Below, piece by piece: positions 1 through 12,306 of a stretch of DNA of 64,000 nt. A program made the position numbers and the translations under genes. The stretch lies in NCBI RefSeq assembly GCF_949987535.1, contig NW_026645882.1, forward strand, positions 248,001 through 312,000, written 5' to 3'. Each line of letters opens with the position of its first letter. Position 1 is the stretch's first letter. Below the pieces are notes generated by a model. That model did not search any database. It was not told where the DNA came from and saw nothing but the letters and a program-made list of their open reading frames with translations. The stretch is from Balaenoptera acutorostrata. Its lineage: Eukaryota; Chordata; Mammalia; Artiodactyla; Balaenopteridae.

Positions 1-890
1 GTGAATAGGGGGTGTTGAGTCCAGTTCACTGAAAAAGGAATAGGTCTTGTCTCTTACATATTGGGTTTATGGAACGGTATCTGAGCTAATTTGAAACCCT
101 TGTTTTATGCATCACCCACCTCACCTTTCCCGTTCAGCAGCCGTAGTGTGTTTCCTAAACGTGTGACTCTGTTCTGTTTTGTAATTCAGTTCAAGTGTAG
201 TGGTTTTTACATTCCCTCTAGAAGTGATATCTTATGATAAGTGTCTTTTTCTGTGTGACTTATTTCACTTAGAATCGTCGTACCTAAATCCACTCATCGT
301 GCTGCTACTAGCCTTATGACGTGGATTTCATGGCTGAGTGATATTCCATTGTACATGAGGACCCCAACTTCTTTATCCATTTTTCTCTTTCCTAGGATAT
401 TTAAGGTGTAATGAAGTGGGGGTTCTTGTCAACAGAGCAGCCCTAAACTTTGGGGTGCCTGTGTCTTGCTGATTTTTAGTTTTCCCAATTTATACGCCCA
501 TGAGTGGAAGTGCCCTATGCTCTCCAAGCTGTGTTTTTTAGATGTTTCAGAACACACCGTACACTTCTCCAGAGTGGCTGTTGGCAATTTACATCCCACC
601 CATCAGCGTAGCAAGGCTCCCATTTCTCCATGGCCGGTCCTGCATTTCTGGTTTGGACACTTTTTTCCGCATGGCCCTTTTGCCCGCTGGGAAGCGAGAC
701 TTCTTTGGAGCGCTGATTGGCCTTTCCAGGTTGCTTGGTTGGCCAAAAAGGGCGTATGCGTTTTTTCCTGAATATATTCAGGAAAAAACGCATACGCCCT
801 TTTTGGCCAAGGGCATCATTGTCCACGTTTTGCCGCTTTTCATGTGCTTTCAAGGCGATTCGAATCTACCTCCTGAAATCTGTTTCCTGC
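1..890 (-). mobile_element. L1-derived part of the satellite monomer (shown in monomer 1)
   Basis: Read on the minus strand, this stretch follows the order of a LINE-1 3' end. The plus strand shows in order: the 3'UTR-like GTTGAGTCCAGTTCACTG and ACCTTTCCCGTTCAGCAGCC; then GTGTGACTTATTTCACTTAG and GCTGAGTGATATTCCATTGT (231-350), which match the reversed ORF2 C-terminus; then CCCATGAGTGG and GTGGCTGTTGGCAATTTACA (498-592). The same features occur in the intact L1 at 62162-63553 in the same order. In monomer 33 the minus frame over 56500-56660 still reads as decayed ORF2p C-terminus. The L1 3' end probably begins in the last 120-150 bp of the preceding monomer (from about 1620). The right-hand limit near 890 is approximate. 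The 72-bp palindrome interrupts this part. Confidence 0.8.
739..810. mobile_element. Perfect 72-bp palindrome, mariner-type MITE (monomer 1 copy)
   Basis: Two 36-bp arms are exact reverse complements with no spacer. The outer ends are TTGGCCAAAAAG / CTTTTTGGCCAA in mirror order, and the centre is TGAATATATTCA (symmetry axis between 774 and 775). Symmetry stops at once on both sides (GG before, GGG after). The length of about 70-80 bp, the end-to-end inverted repeat and the TTGGTTGGCCAAAAAG edge resemble, from memory, short mariner-derived MITEs of cetartiodactyls, comparable to MADE1 in primates. It splits L1 sequence: GATTTGCATTTC-like sequence lies to the left in monomer 33, and the L1-like CTTTTCATGTGC lies to the right. 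A copy is present in every monomer. Any transcript of either strand would fold into a 36-bp hairpin. Palindrome identity is certain; the MITE assignment is probable. Confidence 0.85.
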
Positions 891-1620
891 AATTCTGCCT
901 TGCTTTCAAAGCCTCTTCGTTGCCTTCCCTTAATATATTTGTGGACGAGAGGTATCATTTAATACTCTGCAGGTTTGTGAATTGCAGTGCCCCTGAGCTC
1001 CATTTTTCAACTCGCTTTTTTGGGAGCTGGCCGCAAAAGCGCAGGATTTCTTCAGGCCCTCTTCTGGTTCTGGGGGGCAGGCTGAGCTTGTGCTTAATTC
1101 TTCTTCCTGATGGGAAAATAGAGTGACCTGTGCCTGTCCCAACACCTAGAGCTAGTCTCTCATTGGTTCCCCCTCTTCCCGTTCATCCTCAGGACAAATT
1201 GCAACCTGTACGGAACAGGAGGTTAAAGGTGCTGATTCTCCAAGGAGGGAGATGGCTAGTAAATCGGCTGGAATGGCGAACCCAAGCAAAGGAGATGAGA
1301 AATGAGGTGCGTTTTAGAAACCTTTCCCGATCACATGGTGTACCATCTTCTGGGTTTCTCATGCCTGTTTTCGACGTAGGAAGATGCCCTTGAACCTGGA
1401 GATTTGGGACCCATGGGATGGGTACCATGCAGTATTACTTGAAAGGGTCTGCGTTGGCTCACCCAACCTCACCGAACCTCTCAGCCCCAAGAGTGTCCAC
1501 CCTTATGTCTCAATCAGCTGTGGGTCTAGATATGGTCAATCCAGGTTGCATCACAGCCCCTGAACGAATTTTGTAAGAATTTCTCTCTCTTTCACTGTCT
1601 TTGTTTCACGGGTTTTGAAA
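890..1620. repeat. Non-L1 module of the satellite monomer, origin unknown (shown in monomer 1)
   Basis: This is the remaining 0.6-0.7 kb of each monomer. It runs from around CTCCATTTTTCAACTCGC through GGGGGGCAGGCTGAGC and CAGGACAAATTGCAACCTG to CTCTCTCTTTCACTGTC. I see no L1, SINE or retroviral landmark and no gene. A diverged relative of its first half lies at 57270-57660 in the terminal monomer, which then continues into unrelated sequence. The rest of the module (about monomer position 1380 onward) has no visible counterpart in the flank. It could be part of an old transposon or LTR element that I do not recognise. Confidence 0.6.
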
Positions 1621-1758
1621 AGTAATTTAGTTTTATAATGGGGTTTAGCTGCTTTTCACGGCTGTGTTTATGCCGCTTTACACCCCCTTGACTCACTTAC
1701 AGAGAGATATCAATACATAGGTTTGAAGATTCTTACTAGTCAGATATATTCTTGTGCG

Positions 1759-3516
1759 GTGAATAGGGGGTGTTGAGTCCAGTTCACTGAAAAAGGAATA
1801 GGTCTTGTCTCTTACATATTGGGTTTATGGAACGGTATCTGAGCTAATTTGAAACCCTTGTTTTATGCATCACCCACCTCACCTTTCCCGTTCAGCAGCC
1901 GTAGTGTGTTTCCTAAACGTGTGACTCTGTTCTGTTTTGTAATTCAGTTCAAGTGTAGCGGTTTTTACATTCACTCTAGAAGTTATATCTTATGATAAGT
2001 GTCTTTTTCTGTGTGACTTATTTCACTTAGAATCGTCGTACCTAAATCCACTCATCGTGCTGCTACTAGCCTTATGACGTTGATTTCATGGCTGAGTGAT
2101 ATTCCATTGTACATGAGGACCCCAAATTCTTTATCCATTTTTCTCTTTCCTAGGATATTTAAGGTGTAATGAAGTGGGGGTTCTTGTCAACAGAGCAGCC
2201 CTAAACTTTGGGGTGCCTGTGTCTTGCTGATTTTTAGTTTTCCCAATTTATACGCCCATGAGTGGAAGTGCCCTATGCTCTCCAAGCTGTGTTTTTTAGA
2301 TGTTTCAGAACACACCGTACACTTCTCCAGAGTGGCTGTTGGCAAGTTACATCCCACCCATCAGCGTAGCAAGGCTCCCATTTCTCCATGGCCGGTCCTG
2401 CATTTCTGGTTTGGACACTTTTTTCCGCATGGCCCTTTTGCCCGCTGGGAAGCGAGACTTCTTTGGAGCGCTGATTGGCCTTTCCAGGTTGCTTGGTTGG
2501 CCAAAAAGGGCGTATGCGTTTTTTCCTGAATATATTCAGGAAAAAACGCATACGCCCTTTTTGGCCAAGGGCATCATTGTCCACGTTTTGCCGCTTTTCA
2601 TGTGCTTTCAAGGCGATTCGAATCTACCTCCTGAAATCTGTTTCCTGCAATTCTGCCTTGCTTTCAGAGCCTCTTCGTTGCCTTCCCTTAATATATTTGT
2701 GGACGAGAGGTATCATTTAAAACTCTGCAGGTTTGTGAATTGCAGTGCCCCTGAGCTCCATTTTTCAACTCGCTTTTTTGGGAGCTGACCGCAAAAGCGC
2801 AGGATTGCTTCAGGCCCTCTTCTGGTTCTGGGGGGCAGGCTGAGCTTGTGCTTAATTCTTCTTCCTGATGGGAAAATAGAGTGACCTGTGCCTGTCTCAA
2901 CACCTAGAGCTAGTCTCTCATTGGTTCCCCCTCTTCCCGTTCATCCTCAGGACAAATTGCAACCTGTACGGAACAGGAGGTTAAAGGTGCTGATTCTCCA
3001 AGGAGGGAGATGGCTAGTAAATCGGCTGGAATGGCGAACCCAAGCAAAGGAGATGAGAAATGAGGTGCGTTTTAGAAACCTTTCCCGATCACACGGTGTA
3101 CCATCTTCTGGGTTTCTCATGCCTGTTTTCGACGTAGGAAGATGCCCTTGAACCTGGAGATTTGGGACTCATGGGATGGGTACCATGCAGTATTATTTGA
3201 AAGGGTCTGCGTTGGCTCACCCAACCTCACCGAACCTCTCAGCCCCAAGAGTGTCCACCCTTATGTCTCAATCAGCTGTGGGTCTAGATATGGTCAATCC
3301 TGGTTGCATCACAGCCCCTGAACGAATTTTGGAAGAAATTCTCTCTCTTTCACTGTCTTTGTTTCACGGGTTTTGAAAAGTAATTTATTTTTATAATGGG
3401 GTTTAGCTGCTTTTCACGGCTGTGTTTATGCCACTTTACACCCCCTTGACTCACTTACAGAGAGATATCAATATATAGGTTTGAAGATTCTTACTAGTCA
3501 GATATATTCTTGTGCG
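1759..3516. repeat. Satellite monomer 2
   Basis: Also has CATCACCCACC. 'K' marker GGCAAGTTAC. A private G-to-A in GGGAGCTGACC shortens the shared open frame, which shows no constraint on it. It shares the rare ATTCACTCTAGAAGTTATAT with monomer 12. Palindrome at 2497-2568 is intact. Confidence 0.95.
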
Positions 3517-5273
3517 GTGAATAGGGGGTGTTGAGTCCAGTTCACTGCAAAAGGAATAGGTCTTGTCTCTTACATATTGGGTTTATGGAACGGTATCTGA
3601 GCTAATTTGAAACCCTTGTTTTATGCATCACCCCACGTCACCTTTCCCGTTCAGCAGCCGTAGTGTGTTTCCTAAACGTGTGACTCTGTTCTGTTTTGTA
3701 ATTCAGTTCAAGTGTAGCGGTTTTTACATTCCCTCTAGAAGTGATATCTTATGATAAGTGTCTTTTTCTGTGTGACTTATTTCACTTAGAATCGTCATAC
3801 CTAAATCCACTCATCGTGCTGCTACTAGCCTTATGACGTTGATTTCATGGCTGAGTGATATTCCATTGTACATGAGGACCCCAACTTCTTTATCCATTTT
3901 TCTCTTTCCTAGGATATTTAAGGTGTAATGAAGTGGGGGTTCTTGTCAACAGAGCAGCCCTAAACTTTGGGGTGCCTGTGTCTTGCTGATTTTTAGTTTT
4001 CCCAATTTATACGCCCATGAGTGGAAGTGCCCTATGCTCTCCAAGCTGTGTTTTTTAGATGTTTCAGAACACACCGTACACTTCTCCAGAGTGGCTGTTG
4101 GCAAGTTACATCCCACCCATCAGCGTAGCAAGGCTCCCATTTCTCCATGGCCGGTCCTGCATTTCTGGTTTGGACACTTTTTTCCGCATGGCCCTTTTGC
4201 CCGCTGGGAAGCGAGACTTCTTTGGAGCGCTGATTGGCCTTTCCAGGTTGCTTGGTTGGCCAAAAAGGGCGTATGCGTTTTTTCCTGAATATATTCAGGA
4301 AAAAACGCATACGCCCTTTTTGGCCAAGGGCATCATTGTCCACGTTTTGCCGCTTTTCATGTGCTTTCAAGGCGATTCGAATCTACCTCCTGAAATCTGT
4401 TTCCTGCAATTCTGCCTTGCTTTCAAAGCCTCTTCGTTGCCTTCCCTTAATATATTTGTGGACGAGAGGTATCATTTAAAACTCTGCAGGTTTGTGAATT
4501 GCAGTGCCCCTGAGCTGCATTTTTCAACTCGCTTTTTTGGGAGCTGGCCGCAAAAGCGCAGGATTGCTTCAGGCCCTCTTCTGGTTCTGGGGGGCAGGCT
4601 GAGCTTGTGCTTAATTCTTCTTCCTGATGGGAAAATAGAGTGACCTGTGCCTGTCCCAACACCTAGAGCTAGTCTCTCATTGGTTCCCCCTCTTCCCGTT
4701 CATCCTCAGGACAAATTGCAACCTGTACGGAACAGGAGGTTAAAGGTGCTGATTCTCCAAGGAGGGAGATGGCTAGTAAATCGGCTGGAATGGCGAACCC
4801 GAACAAAGGAGATGAGAAATGAGGTGCGTTTTAGAAACCTTTCCCGATCACACGGTGTACCATCTTCTGGGTTTCTCATGCCTGTTTTCGACGTAGGAAG
4901 ATGCCCTTGAACCTGGAGATTTGGGACCCATGGGATGGGTACCATGCAGTATTACTTGAAAGGGTCTGCGTTGGCTCACCCAACCTCACCGAACCTCTCA
5001 GCCCCAAGAGTGTCCACCCTTATGTCTCAATCAGCTGTGGGTCTAGATATGGTCAATCCAGGTTGCATCACAGCCCCTGAACGAATTTTGTAAGAATTTC
5101 TCTCTCTTTCACTGCCTTTGTTTCACGGGTTTTGAAAAGTAATTTATTTTTATAATGGGGTTTAGCTGCTTTTCACGGCTGTGTTTATGCCGCTTTACAC
5201 CCCCTTGACTCACTCAGAGAGATATCAATACATAGGTTTGAAGATTCTTACTAGTCAGATATATTCTTGTGCG
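3517..5273. repeat. Satellite monomer 3
   Basis: Shortest full monomer (1,757 bp), owing to a 2-bp loss in CTCACTCAGAGAG near 5213. 'K', six-T type. Private CCCCACGTCACC and GAGCTGCATTTT. Palindrome at 4256-4327 is intact. Confidence 0.95.
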
Positions 5274-7032
5274 GTGAATAGGGGGTGTTGAGTCCAGTTC
5301 ACTGAAAAAGGAATAGGTCTTGTCTCTTACATATTGGGTTTATGGAACGGTATCTGAGCTAATTTGAAACCCATGTTTTATGCATCACCCCACCTCACCT
5401 TTCCCGTTCAGCAGCCATAGTGTGTTTTCTGAACGTGTGACTCTGTTCTGTTTTGTAATTCAGTTCAAGTGTAGCGGTTTTTACATTCCCTCTCTAAGTG
5501 ATATCTTATGATAAGTGTCTTTTTCTGTGTGACTTATTTCACTTAGAATCGTCGTACCTAAATCCACTCATCGTGCTGCTACTAGCCTTATGACGTGGAT
5601 TTCATGGCTGAGTGATATTCCATTGTACATGAGGACCACCACTTCTTTATCCATTTTTCTCTTTCCTAGGATATTTAAGGTGTAATGAAGTGGGGGTTCT
5701 TGTCAACAGAGCAGCCCTAAACTTTGGGGTGCCTGTGTCTTGCTGATTTTTAGTTTTCCCAATTTATACGCCCATGAGTGGAAGTGCCCTATGCTCTCCA
5801 AGCTGTGTTTTTTAGATGTTTCAGAACACACCGTACACTTCTCCAGAGTGGCTGTTGGCAATTTACATCCCACCCATCAGCGTAGCAAGGCTCCCATTTC
5901 TCCATGGCCGGTCCTGCATTTCTGGTTTGGACACTTTTTTCCGCATGGCCCTTTTGCCCGCTGGGAAGCGAGACTTCTTTGGAGCGCTGATTGGCCTTTC
6001 CAGGTTGCTTGGTTGGCCAAAAAGGGCGTATGCGTTTTTTCCTGAATATATTCAGGAAAAAACGCATACGCCCTTTTTGGCCAAGGGCATCATTGTCCAC
6101 GTTTTGCCGCTTTTCATGTGCTTTCAAGGCGATTCGAATCTACCTCCTGAAATCTGTTTCCTGCAATTCTGCCTTGCTTTCAAAGCCTCTTCGTTGCCTT
6201 CCCTTAATATATTTGTGGACGAGAGGTATCATTTAAAACTCTGCAGGTTTGTGAATTGCAGTGCCCCTGAGCTCCATTTTTCAACTCGCTTTTTTGGGAG
6301 CTGGCCGCAAAAGCGCAGGATTGCTTCAGGCCCTCTTCTGGTTCTGGGGGGCAGGCTGAGCTTGTGCTTAATTCTTCTTCCTGATGGGAAAATAGAGTGA
6401 CCTGTGCCTGTCCCAACACCTAGAGCTAGTCTCTCATTGGTTCCCCCTCTTCCCGTTCATCTTGAGGACAAATTGCAACCTGTACGGAACAGGAGGTTAA
6501 AGGTGCTGATTCTCCAAGGAGGGAGATGGCTAGTAAATCGGCTGGAATGGCGAACCCGAGCAAAGGAGATGAGAAATGAGGTGCGTTTTAGAAACCTTTC
6601 CCGATCACACGGTGTACCATCTTCTGGGTTTCTCATGCCTGTTTTCGACGTAGGAAGATGCCCTTGAACCTGGAGATTTGGGACCCATGGGATGGGTACC
6701 ATGCAGTATTACTTGAAAGGGTCTGCGTTGGCTCACCCAACCTCACCGAACCTCTCAGCCCCAAGAGTGTCCACCCTTATGTCTCAATCAGCTGTGGGTC
6801 TAGATATGGTCAATCCAGGTTGCATCACAGCCCCTGAACGAATTTTGTAAGAATTTCTCTCTCTTTCACTGCCTTTGTTTCACGGGTTTTGAAAAGTAAT
6901 TTATTTTTATAATGGGGTTTAGCTGCTTTTCACGGCTGTGTTTATGCCGCTTTACACCCCCTTGACTCACTTACAGAGAGATATCAATACATAGGTTTGA
7001 AGATTCTTACTAGTCAGATATATTCTTGTGCG
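5274..7032. repeat. Satellite monomer 4
   Basis: 'N', six-T type. It carries the rare pair AACCCATGTTTT and GTTCATCTTGAGG, both shared with monomer 9 five monomers away. Palindrome at 6013-6084 is intact. Confidence 0.95.
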
Positions 7033-8790
7033 GTGAATAGGGGGTGTTGAGTCCAGTTCACTGAAAAAGGAATAGGTCTTGTCTCTTACATATTGGGTTT
7101 ATGGAACGGTATCGGAGCTAATTTGAAACCCTTGTTTTATGCATCACCCCACCTCACCTTTCCCGTTCAGCAGCCATAGTGTGTTTTCTGAACGTGTGAC
7201 TCTGTTCTGTTTTGTAATTCAGTTCAAGTGTAGCGGTTTTTACATTCCCTCTCTAAGTGATATCTTATGATAAGTGTCTTTTTCTGTGTGACTTATTTCA
7301 CTTAGAATCGTCGTACCTAAATCCACTCATCGTGCTGCTACTAGCCTTATGACGTGGATTTCATTGCTGAGTGATATTCCATTGTACATGAGGACCACCA
7401 CTTCTTTATCCATTTTTCTCTTTCCTAGGATATTTAAGGTGTAATGAAGTGGGGGTTCTTGTCAACAGAGCAGCCCTAAACTTTGGGGTGCCTGTGTCTT
7501 GCTGATTTTTAGTTTTCCCAATTTATACGCCCATGAGTGGAAGTGCCCTATGCTCTCCAAGCTGTGTTTTTTAGATGTTTCAGAACACACCATACACTTC
7601 TCCAGAGTGGCTGTTGGCAATTTACATCCCACCCATCAGCGTAGCAAGGCTCCCATTTCTCCATGGCCGGTCCTGCATTTCTGGTTTGGACACTTTTTCC
7701 GCATGGCCCTTTTGCCCGCTGGGAAGCGAGACTTCTTTGGAGCGCTGATTGGCCTTTCCAGGTTGCTTGGTTGGCCAAAAAGGGCGTATGCGTTTTTTCC
7801 TGAATATATTCAGGAAAAAACGCATACGCCCTTTTTGGCCAAGGGCATCATTGTCCACGTTTTGCCGCTTTTCATGTGCTTTCAAGGCGATTCGAATCTA
7901 CCTCCTGAAATCTGTTTCCTGCAATTCTGCCTTGCTTTCAAAGCCTCTTCGTTGCCTTCCCTTAATATATTTGTGGATGAGAGGTATCATTTAAAACTCT
8001 GCAGGTTTGTGAATGGCAGTGCCCCTGAGCTCCATTTTTCAACTCGCTTTTTTGGGAGCTGGCCGCAAAAGCGCAGGATTGCTTCAGGCCCTCTTCTGGT
8101 TCTGGGGGGCAGGCTGAGCTTGTGCTTAATTCTTCTTCCTGATGGGAAAATAGAGTGACCTGTGCCTGTCCCAACCCCTAGAGCTAGTCTCTCATTGGTT
8201 CCCCCTCTTCCCGTTCATCCTCAGGACAAATTGCAACCTGTACGGAACAGGAGGTTAAAGGTGCTGATTCTCCAAGGAGGGAGATGGCTAGTAAATCGGC
8301 TGGAATGGCGAACCCGAGCAAAGGAGATGAGAAATGAGGTGCGTTTTAGAAACCTTTCCCGATCACACGGTGTACCATCTTCTGGGTTTCTCATGCCTGT
8401 TTTCGACGTAGGAAGATGCCCTTGAACCTGGAGATTTGGGACCCATGGGATGGGTACCATGCAGTATTACTTGAAAGGGTCTGCGTTGGCTCACCCAACC
8501 TCACCGAACCTCTCAGCCCCAAGAGTGTCCACCCTTATGTCTCAATCAGCTGTGGGTCTAGATATGGTCAATCCAGGTTGCATCACAGCCCCTGAACGAA
8601 TTTTGTAAGAATTTCTCTCTCTTTCACTGCCTTTGTTTCACGGGTTTTGAAAAGTAATTTATTTTTATAATGGGGTTTAGCTGCTTTTCACGGCTGTGTT
8701 TATGCCGCTTTACACCCCCTTGACTCACTTACAGAGAGATATCAATACATAGGTTTGAAGATTCTTACTAGTCAGATATATTCTTGTGCG
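7033..8790. repeat. Satellite monomer 5 (type A)
   Basis: Founder example of type A: CACACCATACAC, five-T run, ATTTCATTGCTGAG, TGTGGATGAGAGG and GTGAATGGCAG. Almost the same as monomers 7 and 10. Palindrome at 7771-7842 is intact. Confidence 0.95.
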
Positions 8791-10548
8791 GTGAATAGGG
8801 GGTGTTGAGTCCAGTTCACTGAAAAAGGAATAGGTCTTGTCTCTTACATATTGGGTTTATGGAACGGTATCGGAGCTAATTTGAAACCCTTGTTTTATGC
8901 ATCACCCCACCTCACCTTTCCCGTTCAGCAGCCATAGTGTGTTTCCTAAACGTGTGACTCTGTTCTGTTTTGTAATTCAGTTCAAGTGTAGCGGTTTTTA
9001 CATTCCCTCTCTAAGTGATATCTTATGATAAGTGTCTTTTTCTGTGTGACTTATTTCACTTAGAATCGTCGTACCTAAATCCACTCATCGTGCTGCTACT
9101 AGCCTTATGACGTGGATTTCATGGCTGAGTGATATTCCATTGTACATGAGGACCACCACTTCTTTATCCATTTTTCGCTTTCCTAGGATATTTAAGGTGT
9201 AATGAAGTGGGGGTTCTTGTCAACAGAGCAGCCCTAAACTTTGGGGTGCCTGTGTCTTGCTGATTTTTAGTTTTCCCAATTTATACGCCCATGAGTGGAA
9301 GTGCCCTATGCTCTCCAAGCTGTGTTTTTTAGATATTTCAGAACACACCGTACACTTCTCCAGAGTGGCTGTTGGCAATTTACATCCCACCCATCAGCGT
9401 AGCAAGGCTCCCATTTCTCCATGGCCGGTCCTGCATTTCTGGTTTGGACACTTTTTCCGCATGGCCCTTTTGCCCGCTGGGAAGCGAGACTTCTTTGGAG
9501 CGCTGATTGGCCTTTCCAGGTTGCTTGGTTGGCCAAAAAGGGCGTATGCGTTTTTTCCTGAATATATTCAGGAAAAAACGCATACGCCCTTTTTGGCCAA
9601 GGGCATCATTGTCCACGTTTCGCCGCTTTTCATTTGCTTTCAAGGCGATTCGAATCTACCTCCTGAAATCTGTTTCCTGCAATTCTGCCTTGCTTTCAAA
9701 GCCTCTTCGTTGCCTTCCCTTAATATATTTGTGGACGAGAGGTATCATTTAAAACTCTGCAGGTTTGTGAATTGCAGTGCCCCTGAGCTCCATTTTTCAA
9801 CTCGCTTTTTTGGGAGCTGGCCGCAAAAGCGCAGGATTGCTTCAGGCCCTCTTCTGGTTCTGGGGGGCAGGCTGAGCTTGTGCTTGATTCTTCTTCCTGA
9901 TGGGAAAATAGAGTGACCTGTGCCTGTCCCAACCCCTAGAGCTAGTCTCTCATTGGTTCCCCCTCTTCCCGTTCATCCTCAGGACAAATTGCAACCTGTA
10001 CGGAACAGGAGGTTAAAGGTGCTGATTCTCCAAGGAGGGAGATGGCTAGTAAATCGGCTGGAATGGCGAACCCGAGCAAAGGAGATGAGAAATGAGGTGC
10101 GTTTTAGAAACCTTTCCCGATCACACGGTGTACCATCTTCTGGGTTTCTCATGCCTGTTTTCGACGTAGGAAGATGCCCTTGAACCTGGAGATTTGGGAC
10201 CCATGGGATGGGTACCATGCAGTATTACTTGAAAGGGTCTGCGTTGGCTCACCCAACCTCACCGAACCTCTCAGCCCCAAGAGTGTCCACCCTTATGTCT
10301 CAATCAGCTGTGGGTCTAGATATGGTCAATCCAGGTTGCATCACAGCCCCTGAACGAATTTTGTAAGAATTTCTCTCTCTTTCACTGCCTTTGTTTCACG
10401 GGTTTTGAAAAGTAATTTATTTTTATAATGGGGTTTAGCTGCTTTTCACGGCTGTGTTTATGCCGCTTTACACCCCCTTGACTCACTTACAGAGAGATAT
10501 CAATACATAGGTTTGAAGATTCTTACTAGTCAGATATATTCTTGTGCG
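8791..10548. repeat. Satellite monomer 6 (type B)
   Basis: Type B markers: TTAGATATTTCAG, five-T run, CACGTTTCGCCG, GTGCTTGATTC and CAACCCCTAG. It shares the private CATTTGCTTTC with monomer 11. Palindrome at 9529-9600 is intact. Confidence 0.95.
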
Positions 10549-12306
10549 GTGAATAGGGGGTGTTGAGTCCAGTTCACTGAAAAAGGAATAGGTCTTGTCT
10601 CTTACATATTGGGTTTATGGAACGGTATCGGAGCTAATTTGAAACCCTTGTTTTATGCATCACCCCACCTCACCTTTCCCGTTCAGCAGCCATAGTGTGT
10701 TTTCTGAACGTGTGACTCTGTTCTGTTTTGTAATTCAGTTCAAGTGTAGCGGTTTTTACATTCCCTCTCTAAGTGATATCTTATGATAAGTGTCTTTTTC
10801 TGTGTGACTTATTTCACTTAGAATCGTCGTACCTAAATCCACTCATCGTGCTGCTACTAGCCTTATGACGTGGATTTCATTGCTGAGTGATATTCCATTG
10901 TACATGAGGACCACCACTTCTTTATCCATTTTTCTCTTTCCTAGGATATTTAAGGTGTAATGAAGTGGGGGTTCTTGTCAACAGAGCAGCCCTAAACTTT
11001 GGGGTGCCTGTGTCTTGCTGATTTTTAGTTTTCCCAATTTATACGCCCATGAGTGGAAGTGCCCTATGCTCTCCAAGCTGTGTTTTTTAGATGTTTCAGA
11101 ACACACCATACACTTCTCCAGAGTGGCTGTTGGCAATTTACATCCCACCCATCAGCGTAGCAAGGCTCCCATTTCTCCATGGCCGGTCCTGCATTTCTGG
11201 TTTGGACACTTTTTCCGCATGGCCCTTTTGCCCGCTGGGAAGCGAGACTTCTTTGGAGCGCTGATTGGCCTTTCCAGGTTGCTTGGTTGGCCAAAAAGGG
11301 CGTATGCGTTTTTTCCTGAATATATTCAGGAAAAAACGCATACGCCCTTTTTGGCCAAGGGCATCATTGTCCACGTTTTGCCGCTTTTCATGTGCTTTCA
11401 AGGCGATTCGAATCTACCTCCTGAAATCTGTTTCCTGCAATTCTGCCTTGCTTTCAAAGCCTCTTCGTTGCCTTCCCTTAATATATTTGTGGATGAGAGG
11501 TATCATTTAAAACTCTGCAGGTTTGTGAATGGCAGTGCCCCTGAGCTCCATTTTTCAACTCGCTTTTTTGGGAGCTGGCCGCAAAAGCGCAGGATTGCTT
11601 CAGGCCCTCTTCTGGTTCTGGGGGGCAGGCTGAGCTTGTGCTTAATTCTTCTTCCTGATGGGAAAATAGAGTGACCTGTGCCTGTCCCAACCCCTAGAGC
11701 TAGTCTCTCATTGGTTCCCCCTCTTCCCGTTCATCCTCAGGACAAATTGCAACCTGTACGGAACAGGAGGTTAAAGGTGCTGATTCTCCAAGGAGGGAGA
11801 TGGCTAGTAAATCGGCTGGAATGGCGAACCCGAGCAAAGGAGATGAGAAATGAGGTGCGTTTTAGAAACCTTTCCCGATCACACGGTGTACCATCTTCTG
11901 GGTTTCTCATGCCTGTTTTCGACGTAGGAAGATGCCCTTGAACCTGGAGATTTGGGACCCATGGGATGGGTACCATGCAGTATTACTTGAAAGGGTCTGC
12001 GTTGGCTCACCCAACCTCACCGAACCTCTCAGCCCCAAGAGTGTCCACCCTTATGTCTCAATCAGCTGTGGGTCTAGATATGGTCAATCCAGGTTGCATC
12101 ACAGCCCCTGAACGAATTTTGTAAGAATTTCTCTCTCTTTCACTGCCTTTGTTTCACGGGTTTTGAAAAGTAATTTATTTTTATAATGGGGTTTAGCTGC
12201 TTTTCACGGCTGTGTTTATGCCGCTTTACACCCCCTTGACTCACTTACAGAGAGATATCAATACATAGGTTTGAAGATTCTTACTAGTCAGATATATTCT
12301 TGTGCG
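10549..12306. repeat. Satellite monomer 7 (type A)
   Basis: Type A, nearly identical to monomer 5, so monomers 5-6 and 7-8 look like a duplicated A-B dimer. Palindrome at 11287-11358 is intact. Confidence 0.95.

Larger units (their letters stand above)
1..1758. repeat. Satellite monomer 1
   Basis: Six-T type, but 1,758 bp because it has one C fewer in CATCACCCACC. It has 'N' marker GGCAATTTAC and private changes TAGTGGTTTTT (about 199) and TTTAATACTC (about 959). Palindrome at 739-810 is intact. Confidence 0.95.

Noticed and set aside
739..810. Rho-independent terminator or tRNA/miRNA gene at the palindrome
   Set aside because: Exact symmetry with no loop and presence in every satellite unit fit a MITE. 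A dedicated RNA gene would not be expected to be a loopless perfect palindrome, and no cloverleaf can be drawn.
515..853. 112-codon minus-strand frame and 81-codon plus-strand frame over the palindrome
   Set aside because: They cross a perfect palindrome, so both strands give similar peptides there (FFLNIFRKKRIRPFWP). They are by-products of the symmetry.
914..932. CENP-B-box-like CTTCGTTGCCTTCCC in the monomers
   Set aside because: It has TTCG and CCC but lacks the required A and CGGG core spacing of the CENP-B box, so it does not meet the known motif on either strand.
7499..8158. 219-codon plus-strand open frame repeated in many monomers
   Set aside because: It exists only in monomers with the five-T run; with six T it splits into 101- and 194-codon frames. 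It runs through the L1 antisense and the palindrome, has no domain, and its near-identity follows from monomer homogenisation. Monomer 2 also carries a stop in it.
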